The notes beneath the pieces were generated by a model. It was not told the origin of the DNA and did no database searches. It was given only the letters and a program-made list of their open reading frames with translations. Made by a program: the position numbers and the translations under genes. 53,001 nt of DNA. Source: an uncultured Oscillospiraceae bacterium. GTDB lineage: Bacteria; Bacillota; Clostridia; Oscillospirales; Ruminococcaceae. Location: positions 1 through 53,001 of the forward strand of contig CAJTVI010000010.1 of assembly GCA_910579545.1 (NCBI GenBank). The letters run 5' to 3'. Shown one piece after another: positions 1 through 7,753 of this stretch. Positions within the stretch are counted from its first letter, which is position 1, and every line of letters starts with the position of its first letter.

Positions 1-522
1 GGTGATCTTAAAGGCAACGCCCAGCACCGGCTCCTGGGTGACCTGGGGCTCCGCCTGCGCATTGCCCGAACCGGAGGACGAGCCGCTGGAGGAACCGCTG
101 GAGCCGGAAGAGGAAGAACCGGAAGAAGAGCTGCCGGAAGAGGAACTGCCGGAAGAGGAACCGGAGGAAGAACCGCTGGAAGCGCCGGAAGAACCGGACG
201 CGCCGCGGGCCGCGTCGTCGTCTTCAGGCTTGGCCGGCACATCGTGCAGCACCTCGATGCCAAGGTCCTGCTGCACCACGCTCAGCTCCATGCGCAGCTC
301 CACATCCGGCTCGGGGGTGGCGGTGGGCTGGGCCATGGCGCTCACCGCCGGATCGGAGGAAGGGGGCGCGGATTCCGGCAGGGCCTGCAGGGCCATTGTC
401 ACCACGCCCGCGCCCAGCGAAACCGCCAGCACGGTAACGCCGCCCAGCGCGGCGATCATCTTATGTAAGGGCAGCCGGGCCAGCCGGCTGTGGGAAAAAT
501 AACGCGAAAAATTCTTGTTCAT
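1..522 (-). CDS. Membrane-anchored or secreted protein with Ser/Gly linker (partial, 3' end outside window)
   Basis: The first 174 residues are visible and the frame runs off the left edge. It starts at ATG 522 behind GTAAGGAGATCC. A short basic N-terminus is followed by one hydrophobic segment (about residues 22-45), so it is an anchored or exported protein. A short acidic stretch follows, then an almost pure Ser/Gly tract (about residues 107-153), and then the start of a new domain that is cut off. Such tracts usually act as flexible spacers between a membrane anchor and an outer domain. The function sits in the missing part and I cannot name it. It has its own promoter upstream and ends no visible operon. 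Confidence 0.75.
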   Translation of the reverse strand, partial: MNKNFSRYFSHSRLARLPLHKMIAALGGVTVLAVSLGAGVVTMALQALPESAPPSSDPAVSAMAQPTATPEPDVELRMELSVVQQDLGIEVLHDVPAKPEDDDAARGASGSSGASSGSSSGSSSGSSSSGSSSSGSSSSGSSGSSSGSSSGSGNAQAEPQVTQEPVLGVAFKIT

Positions 523-659
523 GGGCGGGGATCTCCTTACACTTTTTACAAGGCGGGCGGCCTGGCACACGCGCCGGTTTTACAGCCTTTTTGCGGCGGG
601 GCCCTAAAAAAGCAAAGTCCTTTTGCTGCCGCGGGCGCGGCAGGCGCCAGATGGTTTTT

Positions 660-687
660 ATTATAGCACGCCGCGGGCGGGGTGCAA
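660..687 (-). promoter_or_regulatory. Sigma-A promoter for the Ser/Gly linker gene
   Basis: On the minus strand, -35 TTGCAC (682-687) and -10 TATAAT (660-665) are 16 bp apart. The transcript would have a leader of about 130 nt before ATG 522, with a CTGCCGCG-type hairpin but no riboswitch I recognise. Confidence 0.7.
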
Positions 688-733
688 AGCGATTGGTGCA
701 AATTTCCACACATTTTTCGCATTTTGGCCGCAT

Positions 734-828
734 AAAAGCCCCCGGCCCGGGGCAGGCCGGGGGCGCGGGCGGGCAAAAAGGGGCAAAACAGCCGCCCGCC
801 GCGTGCCTGCGGCCGCAGGCACGCGGCG
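734..828 (-). terminator. Terminator region after the niaR-DUF3810 operon
   Basis: Directly after the DUF3810 stop codon there is a perfect 32-bp palindrome (797-828, centre GCGGCCGC). It is followed on the minus strand by a second hairpin with arms GCCCCCGGCC/GGCCGGGGGC (738-764) and a short T-run (734-737). The second hairpin is the likely rho-independent terminator. Confidence 0.65.
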
Positions 829-1983
829 TCAGGGGGCGGCCGGGGCCTGCGCCTGTGCACACGCAGGGCAGTAACGGGCCACCAAAAGGTCCACGCAGGC
901 GCCGTAGCTCTGCATGCCCAGCTGCTGGCCGTAGCTCTGCAAAAAGCCGGTGTAGGTGCTCTCGGCCGCCTCGCGCACCGGGCCCTCGAACCGGTCCCAA
1001 TAGGCGTTGTTGGCCAGCAGGTCTGCCTGGGCCTCGGGGCAAAGCTGGGCCCAAAGCTCGCCGTAGGCGGCCGGGTCGGCCCGGTAGAGGGCGTTGGAGA
1101 GGTGCAGCCAGCCAAACAGCCAGCCGGAATACTCGTACAGCGGCTTTTCGCTGGCAAGGCAGGCGGCCACCGCCACAAAATTTGCCTCCTGCTCAGGCGC
1201 GACCCCCCGCTGGTGGGCGGTCTCGTGCGCCACCGTGACCGGCAGAAAAACGGCCGGGCAGTCTACATTCAGGGTGATCTCGCCGGTATAGGGGAATATG
1301 TAGCCGGTAAAGCCGGTCATGCTCATCAGCACCGAAAAGCTGGCCCGCTTGGGCCGGCGCTGGGGGCCGGCAAGGCAGGGGTATTTCTGAACGACGCCAT
1401 CGTAAAGGCCGGGGGAGGCGTCAAAGATCTGCTGCACGCCGGCGCAAAAGCAGCCGTTCTGGTCCCGCGGCACCCCGCCCGCCGTGCGGTTGACCCCCTC
1501 GGCAAACCAGCGGGCGGTGGCCAGCAGCTGCCCGGCCGAGACCGGCTGCGCCGCAAGGCCGGTGTTTTGCTCAAAGCCGGTGCCGTAATAGTGCACCCCC
1601 CAGAAGGCGCAGACCCCGGCATAGATCCAGACCGCCAGGGCCGCAAGGGCCAGCCCCCGGCGCAAAAGCCGCTTTTTGCCCCGCAGCCGCTGGCATACGG
1701 TAAGGCCGGCCAGCGCCAACAGCGCCAGGACGCCCAGCGCGCAGAGTGTCTCGCCCACGCTGAAGGGCAGCCCGTCCACCCAGCCGCTCACCACCCGCTT
1801 ATAGGGGGCCGACACCGCGCGGATAAACCCGTCCATCCAGCGCCGGGTCCCCCGGGCCCACCAAAACAGCCCCAGCGCCGCAAGGCCGGCCGCCAGCGCG
1901 CGCAGGGCCGGGCCGCAGCCGGCAAACAGGCGGCGCAAAGCCGCCCCCAGCGCGGGCCGCTGCTTTAAGCCCGGCCCGCTCAT
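829..1983 (-). CDS. DUF3810 family membrane protein, metallopeptidase-like
   Basis: 384 residues. Three hydrophobic segments lie in the first third (about residues 27-45, 77-98, 112-131), followed by a soluble domain. The HETAHQRG sequence (HExxH from residue 253) with a downstream EANF is the DUF3810 signature and resembles a zinc-metallopeptidase site; the enzymatic activity of the family is not established to my knowledge. The start ATG overlaps the stop codon of niaR by 4 bp, so the two genes are translationally coupled. That gives no clear functional link, because niaR controls NAD precursor genes. The family call is firm; the biochemical role is unknown. Confidence 0.85.
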   Translation of the reverse strand: MSGPGLKQRPALGAALRRLFAGCGPALRALAAGLAALGLFWWARGTRRWMDGFIRAVSAPYKRVVSGWVDGLPFSVGETLCALGVLALLALAGLTVCQRLRGKKRLLRRGLALAALAVWIYAGVCAFWGVHYYGTGFEQNTGLAAQPVSAGQLLATARWFAEGVNRTAGGVPRDQNGCFCAGVQQIFDASPGLYDGVVQKYPCLAGPQRRPKRASFSVLMSMTGFTGYIFPYTGEITLNVDCPAVFLPVTVAHETAHQRGVAPEQEANFVAVAACLASEKPLYEYSGWLFGWLHLSNALYRADPAAYGELWAQLCPEAQADLLANNAYWDRFEGPVREAAESTYTGFLQSYGQQLGMQSYGACVDLLVARYCPACAQAQAPAAP

Positions 1984-2549
1984 GGGGTTTGCCCGGCTTC
2001 GGGCGCGGGGGGCGTTTGTTTGCCGCCGGGCGTTTTTTCGTACAGCAGGCCCTGGGCGGCCAGCTGGGCCCGGATGCGCAAAAAGCTCTCCTCGTCCGGG
2101 CAGCGCAGGGTGTGCAGGTGCACCCCGCCGGTCAGCCGGGCCAGCAGGCTGTCCGGCTCGGTGCGGGCCTTCTGCACAAATACGTCGGCGTCGTACCGGC
2201 TGGCGATCTGCAGCCGGCCGGCGATCTCGCCGTAAAGCGGGTTTTCCACGATCACGTCCTCCAGCACCCCGCCGTTGTCCACCACCGTGTACAGCTCGGC
2301 CCGCAGGCCGGCCTCGTCGGTGTGGCAGCAGGCCAACAGGCCGGTGTAGCCGGCGGCCGCCCGCGCCTCGAGCACATAGCCCCGCGGGGTGGCCTGCACC
2401 CTGCTGCCCGCGGCGCGCAAAAGGGCGATATCCCCCACCACCACCTGGCGCGAGACCCCCAGCCGCTCGGCAAGGGCCGAGGCGCTCACCGGCCCGGCGG
2501 CCCCGGCCAGCAGGGCCAGGATGCGGTCCCTGCGCTGTGCCGTTGTCAT
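1980..2549 (-). CDS. niaR: NiaR-type transcriptional repressor (HTH plus 3H domain)
   Basis: 189 residues. The N-terminal winged helix (about residues 5-60, with SASALAERLGVSRQVVVGDI as recognition region) is followed by a 3H domain, named for conserved histidines. Here CCHTDE (near residue 75) and GVHLHTLRC (near residue 140) provide the likely metal and ligand site. Members of this family (YrxA/NiaR of Bacillus) bind nicotinate and repress NAD synthesis and niacin uptake genes. No such target gene is next to it here, so it probably acts elsewhere. Start ATG 2549 has an AAGGGGGGATC ribosome site. Its stop overlaps the start of the DUF3810 gene. Confidence 0.88.
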   Translation of the reverse strand: MTTAQRRDRILALLAGAAGPVSASALAERLGVSRQVVVGDIALLRAAGSRVQATPRGYVLEARAAAGYTGLLACCHTDEAGLRAELYTVVDNGGVLEDVIVENPLYGEIAGRLQIASRYDADVFVQKARTEPDSLLARLTGGVHLHTLRCPDEESFLRIRAQLAAQGLLYEKTPGGKQTPPAPEAGQTP

Positions 2550-2661
2550 GCCGATCCCCCCTTTTTTATAAGGGTATCACGTCCGGGGCCGCCTGTCCAG
2601 TTTTGGCCGGATGACAAAATCTTCCTTTTTGTGCAAAACGCCAAAACAGTGCCCCTCATTC

Positions 2662-2690
2662 TTGCCGGAATGCCCGGACTGTGGTATACT
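2662..2690 (+). promoter_or_regulatory. Sigma-A promoter for glgB
   Basis: -35 TTGCCG (2662-2667) and -10 TATACT (2685-2690) are 17 bp apart and precede glgB by about 75 nt. The frame of glgB is open far upstream of this promoter, but the promoter position supports the ATG at 2772. Confidence 0.75.
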
Positions 2691-2771
2691 GAATGGGCCA
2701 AAAACTTTACACTATGCAAGTTATTTCCCGGGCAGGGGGCTTGCAAATTTTTAAAAGGCGGGTGGGCCATC

Positions 2772-4598
2772 ATGCAGTGGCAGCAGCTGGACACAGGGTT
2801 TCACACAGGGGAGTGCTTTGACGCCTACCGGGTGCTGGGCGCGCACCCGGCCGAGGACGCCGGGCTGGCCGGCTGGGCCTTCCGGCTTTGGGCGCCCGGC
2901 GCGCGGCAGGTGTATGTAGAGGGGGATTTTTCCGGCTGGCAGGGGGTCGGGATGCAGCGGGACGCCGCCGGGGTGTGGAGCGCCTTTGTGCCCGGCGCGG
3001 CCGAGGGGCAGCTGTACAAGTACAGCATCCAGGGGCAGGACGGCGGCTGGACTGAGCACGCCGACCCCTACGCCTTTGCGGCCGAGCTGCGCCCCGGCAG
3101 CGCGAGCCGGCTGGCCGACCTGGGGGCGCTGGAGGGCGTATGGACCGATGCGGACTGGCTGCGCCGGCGGGACAAGTGCTACAACGCCCCCATGAGCATC
3201 TACGAGCTGCACGCCGGCAGCTGGCGGCGGCATGCCGACGGCAGCTGGTACAGCTACGAGGAACTGGCCGGGGCCCTTTTGCCCTGGCTGGCCGAGCACG
3301 GCTTTACCCACATTGAGCTGCTGCCCCTGGCCGAGCACCCCTTTGACGGCAGCTGGGGCTACCAGACCACCGGGTATTTTGCCCCCACCAGCCGGTACGG
3401 CAGCCCGGCCGGGTTTGCAAAGCTGGTAAACGCCTGCCACGCCGCCGGCATTGGGGTGCTGATGGATTTTGTGCCGGTGCATTTTGCCCAAAACCAGGAC
3501 GCGCTGGCCCGGCTGGACGGCGGCGCCCTGTACGAGTACGACAGCGACGTTGGCCAGAGCGAGTGGGGCAGCTGCAACTTTAACCTGTACCGGGGCGAGG
3601 TGCGCAGCTTTTTGCAGAGCGCGGCGGCCTTGTGGCTGGACGTTTACCACTGCGACGGGCTGCGGATGGACGCCATCAGCCGGGCGCTGTACTGGCAGGG
3701 GGACGAACACCGCGGGGTAAACCCGGGCGCGGTGGGCTTTTTGCAGCGGATGAACGAGGGGCTGCACCGCCGCTGGCCCTCGGCGATTTTGGCGGCCGAG
3801 GACAGCACCAACTTTTTAAAGGTGACCGCCCCGGTGGCCTACGAGGGCCTGGGCTTTGACTACAAGTGGGACATGGGCTGGATGCACGACACGCTGGATT
3901 ATTTTGCCACCCCCTTTGGCGAGCGCAGCGCCCACTACCACAAGCTGACCTTCAGCATGGCGTATTTTTATAAGGAGCTGTACCTGCTGGCTTTTTCCCA
4001 CGACGAGGCGGTGCACGGCAAAAAGGCCATCATCGACAAAATGTGGGGCACCTATGAGGAAAAATGCGCCGGGGCACGGCTTTTGTACCTGTACATGTTT
4101 GCCCACCCGGGCAAAAAGCTGAACTTTATGGGGGGCGAGTTTGCCCAGTTCCGGGAGTGGGACGAGGGCCGCGAGCAGGACTGGCTGCTGCTTGAGTACC
4201 CGTTCCACGACGCGTTCCAGCGGTATTTTGCGGCGCTGGGGCGGCTGTACCGCAGCGAGCCGGCCCTTTACCGGGACGAATACCACCCCGACCGGTTCAG
4301 CTGGGTGGTGGCAAACGACGCGGCGGGCGGGGTGTACGCCTTTTTGCGGTGCGAGGCCGGCAGCGGACGGCTGCTGGCGGTGCTGAACACCCAGGACCGC
4401 CCCTACCCAAGCTACGGCCTGCCGCTGGGCGGCCCCTGCACCGCCGAGGTGCTGATCGACTCGGCCTGGAGCTGCTGGGGCGGCCCCACCCCGGCCCCGG
4501 AGGGCGGCCCGCTGCGGTATGCCGCCGGGCGGGACGGCCGGCTCTGCCTGCCGCTGGCCCCCATCAGCGGGATGCTGCTGCGGCTGGGGCCGGCGTAA
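2772..4598 (+). CDS. glgB: 1,4-alpha-glucan branching enzyme GlgB
   Basis: 608 residues. It makes the alpha-1,6 branches of glycogen by moving short chains. An N-terminal CBM48-like domain (RLWAPGARQVYVEGDFSGW, about residues 35-55) precedes the GH13 barrel. The four GH13 regions are visible: DFVPVHFAQN, GLRMDAISR (nucleophile D300), AAEDST (acid/base E343) and FSHDE (D411). The length fits the short branching enzymes. I chose ATG 2772 because the protein begins there like other GlgB and the promoter lies just upstream; the frame stays open back to about 1989 only because of high GC. The ribosome site (AAGGCGG) is weak. No other glg gene is nearby, so it stands alone. Confidence 0.95.
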   Translation: MQWQQLDTGFHTGECFDAYRVLGAHPAEDAGLAGWAFRLWAPGARQVYVEGDFSGWQGVGMQRDAAGVWSAFVPGAAEGQLYKYSIQGQDGGWTEHADPYAFAAELRPGSASRLADLGALEGVWTDADWLRRRDKCYNAPMSIYELHAGSWRRHADGSWYSYEELAGALLPWLAEHGFTHIELLPLAEHPFDGSWGYQTTGYFAPTSRYGSPAGFAKLVNACHAAGIGVLMDFVPVHFAQNQDALARLDGGALYEYDSDVGQSEWGSCNFNLYRGEVRSFLQSAAALWLDVYHCDGLRMDAISRALYWQGDEHRGVNPGAVGFLQRMNEGLHRRWPSAILAAEDSTNFLKVTAPVAYEGLGFDYKWDMGWMHDTLDYFATPFGERSAHYHKLTFSMAYFYKELYLLAFSHDEAVHGKKAIIDKMWGTYEEKCAGARLLYLYMFAHPGKKLNFMGGEFAQFREWDEGREQDWLLLEYPFHDAFQRYFAALGRLYRSEPALYRDEYHPDRFSWVVANDAAGGVYAFLRCEAGSGRLLAVLNTQDRPYPSYGLPLGGPCTAEVLIDSAWSCWGGPTPAPEGGPLRYAAGRDGRLCLPLAPISGMLLRLGPA

Positions 4599-4600
4599 CA

Positions 4601-4637
4601 CAAAAAGGCCATGCCCCCGGCAAAAAGGGGGCATGGC
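4601..4637 (-). terminator. Terminator of the flavodoxin operon
   Basis: An 11-bp perfect stem (4608-4618 with 4627-4637, arm GCCATGCCCCC) sits between convergent glgB and the flavodoxin gene. The T-run (TTTTTG) follows on the minus strand, so it mainly ends the minus transcript. Confidence 0.8.
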
Positions 4638-4652
4638 GGATGCGGCGCAGCC

Positions 4653-5198
4653 TCACTCCCCTGCCCGCACCCACTCGATGACCGGCGCGGCAAAGGCGTC
4701 GCTGGAGGCGTCAAACGAGCGGGCGATCATGCGCAGCATGGCGGCGTCCTGCCCGGTTTTGTCCTTTTTGGCGCGCAGCATGGCGCAAAGGCCCTTCATC
4801 AGCAGCCGGTCGATGAGGGGCATTTTTTCGTAGCAAAGGCCGCTTTGCAGGTAAAAATGCGGCAGGTCGCGCAGCTGCGCCCCGGTGAGGTTCTGGGCCC
4901 AGAACCCCTCCACCGTCTGCCGCTCGCTGGCCGGGGTGGCCCCGGTCACAAACAGCGCGCAGCGGGCCGCGCCGCCGCGCCGGGCGGCCGCCAGCAGCTT
5001 TTGGGCTTTGGGCCAGCCGTCGATGCGGCCGGCGTGAGCGCGGCTGCCAAACAGGATGGTGTCATACCCGGCCAGCGCCGCGGCGCTGGCCTTTTTGAGT
5101 TCCAGCAGCTGCGCGCCGGTTTGTTGGGCGATCTGCATGGCGTACCGCTGGGTAAAGCCGGTTTTGCTTTGGTAGAGGATGAGGGTTTTTTGGCTCAT
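4653..5198 (-). CDS. Flavodoxin-like domain protein
   Basis: 181 residues. The N-terminus LILYQSKTGFTQRYA matches the phosphate-binding loop of the flavodoxin fold (xxSxTGxT), and the later FGSRAHAGRI and FVTGATPAS segments fit the other FMN-contacting loops. It resembles protoporphyrinogen-oxidase/HemG-like or menaquinone-dependent flavodoxins, but I cannot fix the substrate. Start ATG 5198 has an AAAGGAG site and overlaps the TetR stop by 4 bp, so it is the second gene of a TetR-flavodoxin operon and probably controlled by that regulator. Confidence 0.8.
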   Translation of the reverse strand: MSQKTLILYQSKTGFTQRYAMQIAQQTGAQLLELKKASAAALAGYDTILFGSRAHAGRIDGWPKAQKLLAAARRGGAARCALFVTGATPASERQTVEGFWAQNLTGAQLRDLPHFYLQSGLCYEKMPLIDRLLMKGLCAMLRAKKDKTGQDAAMLRMIARSFDASSDAFAAPVIEWVRAGE

Positions 5199-5878
5199 TC
5201 TGCCTGCTCCTTTTTTGGGCCGGATGGGTGGGCGGCGGGCGGTTCGTTTGGATTGTGCAGCGTTTGCCCGTTGGCAGCCGGTGCGGCAGGCGGCGCATCC
5301 GGCGCGCCCGGCGCGGCGGCCCGCAGCCGGGCCGCGCTTAAAAACGCCTCGTAAGCGGCCTGCTGCTGGGCCAGCGCCGCGGCCTCGCCGATGCCCGGCT
5401 CGCAGCAGGAAAAGATGGCCCCAAGGCCCATGGTGTACACCAGCATGTGCAGGTGCAGCCAACGCGCCTGCTCTGTGGGGATGCCAAGCTGCGCGGCGAT
5501 GCGCGCCGCCATGGCGGGGTCGGCCTCCTGCCGGTAGAGCTGTTCCCAGGAGCCGATGCCCTGCCGCCGGCGCAGCACCGCCAGCCGGAAAAGCTGCGGC
5601 TCGGCCCGGGCAAACTGCACATACGCCTGCCCGGTGCTGCGAAAAAGATCGCCCTCGTCCAGGCTTTGGGCCAGATGCGCCCGCAGCGCCTCGCCCGCCC
5701 GGGCGGCCACCTCCTGCCGCAGGCTGGCCATATTGCGGCAGTAGCTGTAGATGGGCTGCACCGAACAGCCCAGCCGGGCCGCGATGGCCCCCACCGTGAG
5801 CGCCTCGGGGCCGCCTTGCCGCACCAGGGCAAAGGCCGCGTCCACCACCATCTCCTTGGTAATGCGCTGTTTGGGCAT
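5195..5878 (-). CDS. TetR/AcrR family transcriptional regulator
   Basis: 227 residues. The first 50 residues form a TetR-type helix-turn-helix (ITKEMVVDAAFALVRQGG, then LTVGAIAARLGCSVQPIYSY). The rest is a helical ligand-binding domain ending in an Ala/Pro-rich tail without predicted structure. The tail overlaps the start of the flavodoxin gene. The promoter carries an inverted repeat over the -10 box, the usual layout for autorepression. The inducer is unknown; a redox or membrane-active compound would suit the flavodoxin partner, but this is inference. Confidence 0.88.
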   Translation of the reverse strand: MPKQRITKEMVVDAAFALVRQGGPEALTVGAIAARLGCSVQPIYSYCRNMASLRQEVAARAGEALRAHLAQSLDEGDLFRSTGQAYVQFARAEPQLFRLAVLRRRQGIGSWEQLYRQEADPAMAARIAAQLGIPTEQARWLHLHMLVYTMGLGAIFSCCEPGIGEAAALAQQQAAYEAFLSAARLRAAAPGAPDAPPAAPAANGQTLHNPNEPPAAHPSGPKKEQAE

Positions 5879-5911
5879 GGAAAATCTCCTTTATCCTCTT
5901 GGATAATATAT

Positions 5912-5951
5912 TTATATAACTATATTATATAACATAATTATGTTTTGTCAA
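5912..5951 (-). promoter_or_regulatory. TetR-flavodoxin promoter with operator-like inverted repeats
   Basis: On the minus strand: -35 TTGACA (5946-5951), 16-bp spacer, -10 TATAAT (5924-5929). Two copies of TTATATAA (5912-5919 and 5925-5932) flank a 5-bp centre over the -10 box, and a second palindrome, ACATAATTATGT (5932-5943), fills the spacer. Both are good candidates for the TetR operator. Confidence 0.75.
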
Positions 5952-6086
5952 GGGGAAAACAAAAGGGGCGGACGGGCGGCCTGCCGGCAGCAGATAAAGC
6001 GGAGCCTGATGAGCAGGCAGGCGGCCAGCGGGCAAAGCGGGGCGGAGAGTAAAGCGGAACCAGCATGCAAAGCGGGGGCGGCGGGC

Positions 6087-6147
6087 AAAAAAGTGCGGCC
6101 CGGCCAGCCCCCGCATTGGGAGGACCGGCCGGGCCGGGCTGCAGCAC
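6087..6147 (-). terminator. Terminator of the MFS transporter gene
   Basis: Right after the MFS stop codon the minus strand reads a long GC-rich hairpin (arms around GGCCCGGCC/GGCCGGGCC, closed by GTGC/GCAC) followed by six T (6087-6092). Confidence 0.7.
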
Positions 6148-7329
6148 TTATTCCAAAGGCTCCGCCTTGAGCCCGCCCGCGGCGCAGAGCACCAGCACCA
6201 GCCCCGCGGCGCAAAGCGCCGCGCCCAGCAGCATGGCGGCGGGCAGCCGCCAGCCGGCCAGCCGCCCAAAGGCGAGGTTGGCAGCAACGCCCACCCCGTC
6301 CATGAGCACCGCGTTGAGGCTGAGGGCGGCGGCGCGGTCCTGGGTATGCAGCAGCTGGTTTTGCCAGGTGTTTTGCAGCGGCCAGAACAGGCTGTAGGCC
6401 AGCCGCAGGGTAAGGATGCCCGCCGCGCTTGCCAGCGGACGGTCAAAAAAGGCCAGGGCCAGGCAGGCGGCCATGGCGGCAGTTAACAGCACCGCCGCCG
6501 CGCGCCGCTGCCCCAGCAGCCGGGTAAACCGGTGGCTGGCCGCCCCCAGCAGCCCCGCCACCGTAACAAGGATGTACAAATAGCCGATGGCGGCGTCTGA
6601 CAGGCCGGCCCGCCGGTACTGCAGCTGGTTGAGGAATACCGTGATGGTCTGGTGGCTCTGGGCCAGCAGGGCCGCCCCCAGCACCAGCGCCGCCAGCCGC
6701 CGGTTGCCCAAAAAGCCGCGCACAAGGCTTTTCAGCGAGGCCAGCGGGCGCTTTTGGGTGGGCGCGCGCACCTCGGCAAGGCCCAGCGAGAGCAGCGCCG
6801 CCAGCCCATACGAAACCACCGTGAGCAGCCCGGCCAGCCGGTAGTTCTGCCCCACAAACCGCGCATAGACCAGCGCGGCCGCCAGCAGGCCGGCGGTGCC
6901 CAGCGCGTCGTACCGGCCAAACACCCGCTGGCTCTCGCCCGCCGGGCAGGAGAGGTAGAGCACGCTGACGTCGCAGCCGGACAGGCCGGCCATCACCACG
7001 CTGAGCAGCAGCCGCTCAGCCAGAAAGCCGCCAAACCCCTGCGCACGCCAAAAGACGATTTTGGAGACAAAATAGAGCAGGTTGCAGACGATGAGGGTAT
7101 TTTTGTAGCCGATGCGCTCGGCCAGCAGCCCCCAGGGCAGTTCGCAGAGGATGCACAGGGCCAGCGAAAGGCTTTCGATGAGGGTGATCTCAAACACGGT
7201 GACCCCGGCGGCCTGCCGGTACAAAGTGGCCACCGGCCCATAAAACACCATGCCCTGCAAAAAGGCGATGGCGTACAGCAGCGGGATGTTCCGCCCGCTG
7301 CCGCCCAAAACGCGTCCAAAAGCACGCAT
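6148..7329 (-). CDS. Major facilitator superfamily (MFS) transporter
   Basis: 393 residues with about 12 hydrophobic segments. LLAERIGYKNTLI near residue 70 fits the conserved loop between helices 2 and 3 of the MFS fold, so this is a drug- or metabolite-type secondary carrier; the substrate is not readable. I chose ATG 7329 (MRAFGRVLGG) because it has AGGAAGGAG at the right distance and the membrane protein begins there; the frame extends upstream through a leader with no coding character. It is monocistronic, with a promoter at 7602-7630 and a terminator after the stop. The leader is unusually long (about 265 nt). Confidence 0.85.
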   Translation of the reverse strand: MRAFGRVLGGSGRNIPLLYAIAFLQGMVFYGPVATLYRQAAGVTVFEITLIESLSLALCILCELPWGLLAERIGYKNTLIVCNLLYFVSKIVFWRAQGFGGFLAERLLLSVVMAGLSGCDVSVLYLSCPAGESQRVFGRYDALGTAGLLAAALVYARFVGQNYRLAGLLTVVSYGLAALLSLGLAEVRAPTQKRPLASLKSLVRGFLGNRRLAALVLGAALLAQSHQTITVFLNQLQYRRAGLSDAAIGYLYILVTVAGLLGAASHRFTRLLGQRRAAAVLLTAAMAACLALAFFDRPLASAAGILTLRLAYSLFWPLQNTWQNQLLHTQDRAAALSLNAVLMDGVGVAANLAFGRLAGWRLPAAMLLGAALCAAGLVLVLCAAGGLKAEPLE

Positions 7330-7630
7330 AAAAAAACAGCTCCTTCCTGAGAGGACGCAGGGCGCAAAGGGGCCCGCGGGGGAGCCTGCCCCCGCTGCCC
7401 TGCCGCCCTGCGGACCGTATCCGGGTAAACGCAAGCGGGGCGGCACCGCCTTAAGCGGCCCGCCGGGCTTGCGGCTTTACTGGATGCGGTTTCAGGTTGG
7501 GCTGTTCATGGTGTTGTGGTTCCTTCTTAAAAACGGAATAGGTTTTGCCAAAAAGGCGGGGCGGCGCTGACGCGAACGCTCCGGGCCCGCCGCTTTTTGC
7601 CATTATAGCAGGTTTTGTCCCGGCGCGCAA
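7330..7630 (-). promoter_or_regulatory. Promoter and long leader of the MFS gene
   Basis: Promoter on the minus strand: -35 TTGCGC (7625-7630), 17-bp spacer, -10 TATAAT (7602-7607). The leader of about 265 nt carries several GC-rich inverted repeats and a 5-codon mini-ORF (MNSPT) behind a GGAACC-type site. I see no known riboswitch or T-box core. No other gene is supported here. Confidence 0.55.
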
Positions 7631-7681
7631 TGGGCGGCCTTTGCGGCCTTTGGCAAGGGCGCAAAAACGCGGGCCCCAGCT

Positions 7682-7710
7682 TTGCAAACCGCCTGTGCCT
7701 ATGCTATACT
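7682..7710 (+). promoter_or_regulatory. Sigma-A promoter for the first MATE gene
   Basis: -35 TTGCAA (7682-7687) and -10 TATACT (7705-7710), 17-bp spacer, about 45 nt before ATG 7754. Confidence 0.75.
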
Positions 7711-7753
7711 GTGTTACATTACGGCTTTTTGCAGAAAGGGGCAGGGCACAAGG

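Noticed and set aside
1102..1968. Long plus-strand open frame opposite the DUF3810 gene
   Set aside because: It is a shadow of a GC-rich gene: Gly/Arg/Pro-rich, no ribosome site, no family features. The same applies to many frames opposite glgB, the MATE, fusA, tuf and pcrA genes.
1989..2771. Upstream extension of the glgB frame
   Set aside because: It runs antisense to niaR and across the glgB promoter; GlgB homology begins at 2772.
7330..7595. T-box or riboswitch in the MFS leader
   Set aside because: A GGCGGTGCCGCC stretch recalls the T-box core, but the bases do not match and no specifier stem or terminator pair is visible.
7451..7687. 78-codon minus frame in the MFS leader
   Set aside because: It spans the MFS promoter, has no ribosome site and no protein-like pattern.
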